Shown: positions 21,558 through 24,914 of the stretch, one piece after another
How positions within the stretch are numbered: the first letter of the stretch is position 1
Layout: each line of letters starts with the position of its first letter
DNA from: a virus
Length of the DNA: 24,914 nt
IMG/VR virus record: IMGVR_UViG_3300047189_000075
Location: 1-24,914 of that record
Reading direction: 5' to 3' (one strand)
Made by a program: the position numbers and the translations under genes
The notes under the pieces: model-generated
The model's database searches: none
Told to the model about the DNA's origin: nothing
Seen by the model: the letters and a program-made list of their open reading frames with translations, nothing else

Positions 21558-22388
21558 TTAAAATAATGTAGGCTGTAAAACCTTTGTTTCTTCCGGGATT
21601 ATGTTTATTCTGGTGTTTTTAAGGGTTAAGTAGTCCTGATCAATATACTTATCATCCAATTTTATATTCATATATTTATATAAGTCTTTTTTTACATAGA
21701 AATTATTTTTATATTCCATCAATTTTTTTACTATATTGTTTCCGAATTCTCCCCAATTTACATCAGTTCCGAGTATGTAATGATTCATTTTGCCTACTTT
21801 ATATTGATCTACAAAGGGATAGCTTAATTCCAATAATTGATATGTGGTCAATGGCCTGATAACCGGTTCAAAACTCACCCAGGTCTTTATGCCTTCGTTA
21901 TGTAATTTTTTTAATACTTCTATTCTTTCTCTCGGCAATGCAGCGTTGGGTTCGTACTCTAAACTTTCCTTTTCATCCAGTAATGTTAGGGTAGCGCCCA
22001 CCTTTATTTTTTTGAATTTTTTGAATAAATCAATATCCCTTAATATTCTTTTACCGCCCTTAGATAATATTGCAGTTGGTATATTATATTTTAATAATAT
22101 ATTCAGAACTTCTCTTGTTGTTTCGTATTTTGTATCTGTCTTGCAGTAAGGATCGCCCATAAAGCATAATAGTACCTGTTCAGTTACTTCTTGCCTTTTT
22201 AATTGCTTTTCCAATTTTTCTATTATATCTTTCCGGGGTTCTATTTCGTTATTAAGTTTATATCTTTGTAATTTCAATATTTTTACATAACAATATTTGC
22301 AATTATGATCACATCCGTTATAGATGTTTAAGGCGTAAGGGCTATATTCCCTCGCTTTTCCTCTTGGTGTATAGATAATATCGCTCAT
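21558..22388 (-). CDS. Radical SAM enzyme of the SplB-like family
   Basis: 276 residues. The iron-sulfur cluster motif C-D-H-N-C-K-Y-C (C26, C30, C33; C-x3-C-x2-C) follows N-I-Y-N-G. It continues with C-F-M-G-D-P-Y-C, I-L-S-K-G-G and E-P-N-A-A-L-P-R-E-R-I-E, T-W-V-S-F-E-P-V-I, all hallmarks of the COG1533/spore-photoproduct-lyase-like branch. These use a 4Fe-4S cluster and S-adenosylmethionine to make a radical; the substrates of phage members are unknown. It overlaps the methyltransferase gene by 4 nt, implying joint function in nucleic-acid modification or repair. Activity cannot be read from the sequence. Confidence 0.82.
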   Translation of the reverse strand: MSDIIYTPRGKAREYSPYALNIYNGCDHNCKYCYVKILKLQRYKLNNEIEPRKDIIEKLEKQLKRQEVTEQVLLCFMGDPYCKTDTKYETTREVLNILLKYNIPTAILSKGGKRILRDIDLFKKFKKIKVGATLTLLDEKESLEYEPNAALPRERIEVLKKLHNEGIKTWVSFEPVIRPLTTYQLLELSYPFVDQYKVGKMNHYILGTDVNWGEFGNNIVKKLMEYKNNFYVKKDLYKYMNIKLDDKYIDQDYLTLKNTRINIIPEETKVLQPTLF

Positions 22389-22984
22389 ATTTTAACCTTC
22401 CTTTTAATTATTATATCACGGAAAGCCTTATCTTGCAAGGGTTTTAAAGGAATATATAAATATTTTTTATTGTTTTTATTGATTATTATTATTTTTTTAA
22501 TGCCATTTATTGCCAAATATTGTTTAAATTTTTCTATTCCGTTTCGGTTAAATAGTGTAGGGCATTTCTTGATCATCTTTCTTGTATATCCTATTTTCTC
22601 TAGCATTCTTACGGGCAGCCTGCCGAATATACTTTGAATGAAGGTTATAAATAATATTCCTTTGTATTTCTTTTTGAATATTATTTCCAGTTGTTTAAAA
22701 GGAACCCCGTAAGCGTCTAAATCGATGATATTATATTTATCTAAATTCATTCCTTTCAGATATTTTACATTATCGCCCTTTAATGTGCTTCCGTAAGATA
22801 TTCTATCTATCCCCACTACATTTATATTTTTATTTGATTTTTTCTTTATTTCTTTCCATATTCGTGATCGGCCAGCGAAGCAATCGAGCACTTTTATGCT
22901 TTGTTGGTCCGGCAAGTGATTCACTCTTAAATTGATTTTACTGTTTAAATAGGAATTGTCCGTTTTAATTTGCTGTCTGTTCAT
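22385..22984 (-). CDS. Class I SAM-dependent methyltransferase-like protein (Trm1-like motifs)
   Basis: 199 residues. Motif I is V-L-D-C-F-A-G-R-S-R-I-W (about 32-43); motif II acid is in V-V-G-I-D (D60); the motif IV-like segment is I-I-D-L-D-A-Y-G-V-P (about 86-95). The last recalls the D-I-D-P-F-G-x-P catalytic region of Trm1-type guanine methyltransferases rather than the D-P-P-Y of adenine methylases. The basic N- and C-termini suggest nucleic-acid binding. It starts inside the ParB gene (20-nt overlap, site GGAAGGG) and ends in the radical SAM gene. The substrate (tRNA, DNA or protein) is unknown. Confidence 0.65.
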   Translation of the reverse strand: MNRQQIKTDNSYLNSKINLRVNHLPDQQSIKVLDCFAGRSRIWKEIKKKSNKNINVVGIDRISYGSTLKGDNVKYLKGMNLDKYNIIDLDAYGVPFKQLEIIFKKKYKGILFITFIQSIFGRLPVRMLEKIGYTRKMIKKCPTLFNRNGIEKFKQYLAINGIKKIIIINKNNKKYLYIPLKPLQDKAFRDIIIKRKVKI

Positions 22985-23522
22985 ATTCGCCCTTCCCGGT
23001 TATTTTATTTTTTATTATCTCTAATTCCTTATTTATTTCATCATAGGAATCTACATCTATGGAAATTAGTATATGGACCCTTCTATATTCTCTTATCTCT
23101 TCTTCTTTTTCCATATCCTCGGTAGTTTCAAATGTCGGGTTTTCCAGTTCTTCTTCGGTAAATCCCACGTCCAATAACAATTCCTCATCTTCATTGGCCA
23201 GCATATCCCAGTCCCAACCTCCTAGATTCTTGTTTTCCCTTAAATTTGCTTCTTTCAATTCCTTATCGGTTAGCTTCCTGTTTGGGACCCTTACATCAAT
23301 TTCCTCATCTCCCCGGCCTAATAGCTGTAATATCTTCATTCGTTGGTGGCCTGATATGATAGTATTATCGGTATTAATTACCGGGATAGACATAAGATTA
23401 AATCTTTTCAAACTTTCTTCTAGATCATTTTTTTGCTTTTCGGTCATCGTTCTGGGATTTTCTTTATAGGGAATCAAATTATTAATTATTCTCTGTTCAG
23501 TATGCCATTCTAATTTTTTCAT
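22965..23522 (-). CDS. ParB/sulfiredoxin-fold nuclease-domain protein
   Basis: 185 residues. The N-terminal ParB domain shows I-P-Y-K-E-N-P-R-T, S-I-P-V-I-N-T-D-N-T-I-I-S-G-H-Q-R-M-K (GHQR at 58-61) and V-R-V-P-N-R-K-L-T-D-K-E-L-K-E-A-N-L-R-E-N. The C-terminal part (V-H-I-L-I-S-I-D, G-E-Y-E-Q-T-A-N) is the tail often seen on phage ParB-domain proteins linked to DNA methylases, not on chromosome-partition ParB. Members bind CTP or ATP or act as nucleases in some cases; here the role is inferred as part of a modification unit. It overlaps the Com-like gene by 4 nt. Confidence 0.85.
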   Translation of the reverse strand: MKKLEWHTEQRIINNLIPYKENPRTMTEKQKNDLEESLKRFNLMSIPVINTDNTIISGHQRMKILQLLGRGDEEIDVRVPNRKLTDKELKEANLRENKNLGGWDWDMLANEDEELLLDVGFTEEELENPTFETTEDMEKEEEIREYRRVHILISIDVDSYDEINKELEIIKNKITGKGEYEQTAN

Positions 23523-23713
23523 GTCTCCCCTTTAACCTCCTTTAAGGTCACCACCAATTTATCTGGATTCTGATAATCAACTATATTTATTGCTCCACAG
23601 CGGTCTTTATAACATTTAATCTCTATCTTGGTAATTCCATCAATGGTGCACTCTGGTAATAGAAAAAAAAGATTTTTGCCACACATTGCACATCTTACTT
23701 CTATCCTTTTCAT
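23519..23713 (-). CDS. Mu Com-like zinc-ribbon protein
   Basis: 64 residues: V-R-C-A-M-C-G-K-N-L-F-F then I-E-I-K-C-Y-K-D-R-C-G-A-I-N-I. The layout R-C-x-x-C-x-x-L-L/F-F ... I-E-I-x-C-x(2-4)-C matches Mu Com, a zinc-finger RNA-binding protein that activates translation of the mom DNA-modification gene. Cysteines are C8, C11, C34 and C39; the second pair is spaced C-x4-C rather than C-x2-C. It overlaps VRR-NUC (ATGA) and ParB. A Com-type regulator directly before a modification-type cassette is suggestive, but Com-like proteins also occur elsewhere in phages. Confidence 0.72.
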   Translation of the reverse strand: MKRIEVRCAMCGKNLFFLLPECTIDGITKIEIKCYKDRCGAINIVDYQNPDKLVVTLKEVKGET

Positions 23714-24048
23714 TTTATATTAACCGCCCTTTTAAAGTCAATTTCCAATATTTTCATAATTTCTTCTAAACTTCTAACTAAATAATATTCCCCGCCTGCT
23801 CTTTCTATATTAGCTTGAAACTCTTTCTGCTCATCACTTTGCTTCCAGCCCACTGGCTTTTTAATCTCCAAAAATAATACCCTACCCCCTTTAATTGCTA
23901 TCCTATCAGGAATACCTTTATAAGATCCCATGCCTGCCGATAAAGGAAAGTGAAAATATCCTTTGAGATCTAAATAATCTTTTACTTGGTTTTTAATATC
24001 ATCTTCACTTATGTATTTTTGGAGTAACTTAAACTTTACTACTTTCAT
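23710..24048 (-). CDS. VRR-NUC domain nuclease
   Basis: I chose ATG 24046-24048, with AAGGA 8 nt upstream, over a TTG 8 codons earlier. The 112-residue product has H-F-P-L-S-A-G-M-G-S-Y-K-G-I-P-D-R, R-V-L-F-L-E-I-K-K-P and S-D-E-Q-K-E-F-Q-A-N-I-E-R-A-G-G. These are the D...E-x-K core (D48, E61, K63) and the Q-x-x-F-x-x-x-I-x-x-A-G helix of the VRR-NUC (PD-(D/E)xK) family. Stand-alone phage members probably resolve or cut branched DNA during replication or packaging. It starts 1 nt after the stop of the open frame at 24050-24187. Confidence 0.9.
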   Translation of the reverse strand: MKVVKFKLLQKYISEDDIKNQVKDYLDLKGYFHFPLSAGMGSYKGIPDRIAIKGGRVLFLEIKKPVGWKQSDEQKEFQANIERAGGEYYLVRSLEEIMKILEIDFKRAVNIK

Positions 24049-24049
24049 T

Positions 24050-24187
24050 TTATTTATCCTTAAAAGTTTCAATAAATGATTTATATAATTCTCTGCCTAT
24101 ATGCCCTGATAATCTGTCTATTGGATAACCTAATTCTTTTTCGTATTCATTTAATCGCCTCCGACTTTTATAATATTTCCTGGACCA
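24050..24187 (-). pseudogene. Displaced C-terminal frame of the helix-turn-helix gene
   Basis: A +1 frame, open through the end of the HTH gene, reads W-S-R-K-Y-Y-K-S-R-R-R-L-N-E-Y-E-K-E-L-G-Y and ends R-E-L-Y-K-S-F-I-E-T-F-K-D-K at the TAA 24050-24052. It has no start codon in frame but looks strongly coding, and it ends 1 nt before the next gene. Joining it to the HTH gene at the run of five T (complement of 24187-24191) gives a 205-residue protein. A natural frameshift, a programmed one, or an assembly error in the homopolymer would each explain it. Confidence 0.65.
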
Positions 24188-24668
24188 AAAATTCCTCTTT
24201 ATACGGATATCTTGAACTATATTTTTGATTAATCCGGGTATTCTCTTTCATTTTAGCAAGTAATTCAGAACTTATCCTTTTTTCAAAGGGCACAATAGGT
24301 ATTGATTTTTTTCTTTCTATATAACGATTAGTAATAATCTTTTCTCTTTTTTCTTTAGCTCCCCATTTTATTAAATATTTATAGATAGTAAACATGGAGA
24401 CATTTTCGTTTTCCGCTATTTCCTTGATCGGTGTCCCCTGATGGTATTTGCGGATTATTTCTTCTTTGCGTTCTGCAATATTCATCTTTCTGTTATAGGT
24501 TCTCTTTATCCCGCATCCTCTCAAAATATCATAAATAGTATTGCGATGGACATTATATTCTTGGGCAATTTCTGCTATTGGCACGCCATCCTTTTCTTTC
24601 TGGATTATTGTGTCTTTGTGATTCATTAATATTTGATGTATTCTATTTGTGCTCGTTTTAACTCTCAT
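24168..24668 (-). CDS. Double helix-turn-helix DNA-binding protein, apparently frameshifted near its end
   Basis: 166 residues as read. Two homeodomain/resolvase-type HTH units are in tandem: G-V-P-I-A-E-I-A-Q-E-Y-N-V-H-R-N-T-I-Y (about 28-46) and G-T-P-I-K-E-I-A-E-N-E-N-V-S-M-F-T-I-Y (about 78-96). Basic linkers follow (Y-I-E-R-K-K-S-I-P). GGAGAATAATAAA precedes the ATG. It lies immediately downstream of an 84-nt inverted-repeat element. Possible roles are a terminase-small-like DNA recogniser or a transcription regulator. The reading ends early (E-F-L-V-Q-E-I-L) compared with the open +1 frame that follows, so the true product is probably longer. Confidence 0.75.
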   Translation of the reverse strand: MRVKTSTNRIHQILMNHKDTIIQKEKDGVPIAEIAQEYNVHRNTIYDILRGCGIKRTYNRKMNIAERKEEIIRKYHQGTPIKEIAENENVSMFTIYKYLIKWGAKEKREKIITNRYIERKKSIPIVPFEKRISSELLAKMKENTRINQKYSSRYPYKEEFLVQEIL

Positions 24669-24687
24669 TTTATTATTCTCCTTTTAT

Positions 24688-24771
24688 AAGGCCCTTTTGT
24701 TTAGGTGCTTGAACTAGGAACCAAAGTTCGGGTTTTGGAAAATCCCTAACTCCACCTTGCAAAAGAGCCTT
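24688..24771 (-). other. 84-nt cruciform/structured leader element
   Basis: On the minus strand a 12-bp outer stem (complement of 24760-24771 with complement of 24688-24699, one G-U) encloses AGGTG/CACCT (24753-24757 with 24703-24707). Inside are two adjoining hairpins: GGG/CCC with a TTTT/AAAA extension (24730-24746), and GAACT/AGTTC with a 9-nt loop (24711-24729). Loops CCAA and TTGG could pair with each other. The 3' arm ends 7 nt before the AAAGGAG site of the HTH gene. It fits a structured mRNA leader or a protein-binding DNA site. It does not match any riboswitch or tRNA I can recognise. Confidence 0.6.
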
Positions 24772-24847
24772 ATTTAATAAATAAAATAATCTCATAATTG
24801 CCATCTCTATGAAGTCTAATTTTTAAATTTTCTAAATTCTTATTCAT
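24770..24847 (-). CDS. 25-residue coupled small ORF
   Basis: ATG 24845-24847 overlaps the stop of the upstream partial gene (ATGA). It reads M-N-K-N-L-E-N-L-K-I-R-L-H-R-D-G-N-Y and then E-I-I-L-F-I-K, ending at the TAA 24770-24772, exactly at the 5' edge of the structured element. A basic, then hydrophobic, short peptide. It could be a leader peptide or a genuine small phage protein; no function is known. Confidence 0.4.
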   Translation of the reverse strand: MNKNLENLKIRLHRDGNYEIILFIK

Positions 24848-24914
24848 TTAATTACCATCATCCTTTTCTTATCTTTTAAATATTCTTCCAATTTTTTAAA
24901 TCTTTTATCATGGC
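24844..24914 (-). CDS. C-terminal end of an upstream gene (cut by window edge)
   Basis: The frame enters from the right edge and gives 22 residues, H-D-K-R-F-K-K-L-E-E-Y-L-K-D-K-K-R-M-M-V-I-K, before TGA 24844-24846. It is helical and very basic. The ATGA overlap with the next small ORF and the dense packing of the cluster support a real gene end. Nothing more can be said about its identity. Confidence 0.5.
   Translation of the reverse strand, partial: HDKRFKKLEEYLKDKKRMMVIK

Noticed and set aside
23059-23469. Plus-strand open frame of 136 codons
   Set aside because: Antisense to the ParB-domain gene; serine/phenylalanine-rich shadow composition.
22965-23522. ParB gene as a plasmid partition system (phage-plasmid)
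   Set aside because: There is no ParA ATPase nearby, and the C-terminal G-E-Y-E-Q-T-A-N type is that of phage methylase-linked ParB-domain proteins.
24688-24771. Possible tRNA gene
   Set aside because: The outer stem is 12 bp instead of 7, there is no D-arm and no G-T-T-C-R-A T-loop in the right place, and no anticodon arm can be assigned.

Overview
This window looks like most of the late region of a tailed double-stranded DNA phage or prophage with siphovirus-type tail genes, in an A+T-rich bacterial background (roughly two thirds A+T by eye). Nearly every gene lies on the minus strand, so transcription runs from high to low coordinates. The head genes resemble the Mu-like type: a portal fused to a MuF domain, a Mu I/Z-like protease with a nested scaffold, and a gp36-like connector. 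They are joined to a PBSX-type terminase and a short non-contractile tail module. The host is probably a diderm with AT-rich DNA, because several small lipoproteins and Sec-exported proteins are encoded. I cannot name the genus.

From right to left in transcription order: (1) 24914-21558 is an accessory or early cluster. It holds a small coupled ORF, an 84-nt cruciform-forming element, a double helix-turn-helix gene with an apparent frameshift, a VRR-NUC nuclease, a Mu Com-like zinc-ribbon protein, a ParB-domain protein, a SAM methyltransferase and a radical-SAM enzyme. Most of these genes overlap by about 4 nt or abut. (2) 21475-16076 is packaging and head: TerS, TerL, a consensus promoter, portal-MuF, a ChaB-protease-scaffold polyprotein with an internal scaffold start, and a decoration protein. 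(3) 15619-13200 is major capsid and head-tail connection. (4) 13184-6104 is tail: tube protein with an inserted beta-sandwich, a G/GT tail-assembly chaperone pair joined by an A-AAA-AAA -1 frameshift, tape measure, and a hub/baseplate protein carrying a seven-repeat beta-propeller and a second beta-sandwich domain. (5) 6103-3674 is a block of five small lipoproteins behind its own promoter. (6) 3558-1967 holds two exported, tail-fibre-like proteins, and 1950-577 is the lysis module (one-TM protein, M15 peptidase endolysin, holin-like protein, small ORF) ending at a strong terminator. (7) Positions 317-1 are the start of a gene whose product matches the N-terminal domain of ApeA, a HEPN-type anti-phage defence protein. 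It is cut by the window edge.

The signals that standard gene calling would miss are these. A three-copy modular terminator-like element (a GAGCTC box plus an AGAGCCA/TGGCTCT hairpin with variable inner hairpins and a U-tract) sits before terS, before portal and before the fibre gene. A programmed frameshift makes GT. The lipoprotein array has its own promoter. A structured element lies upstream of the helix-turn-helix gene. A Com-ParB-methyltransferase-radical-SAM cassette could be a DNA or RNA modification system. No tRNA, rRNA, CRISPR array, transposase or integrase is visible.
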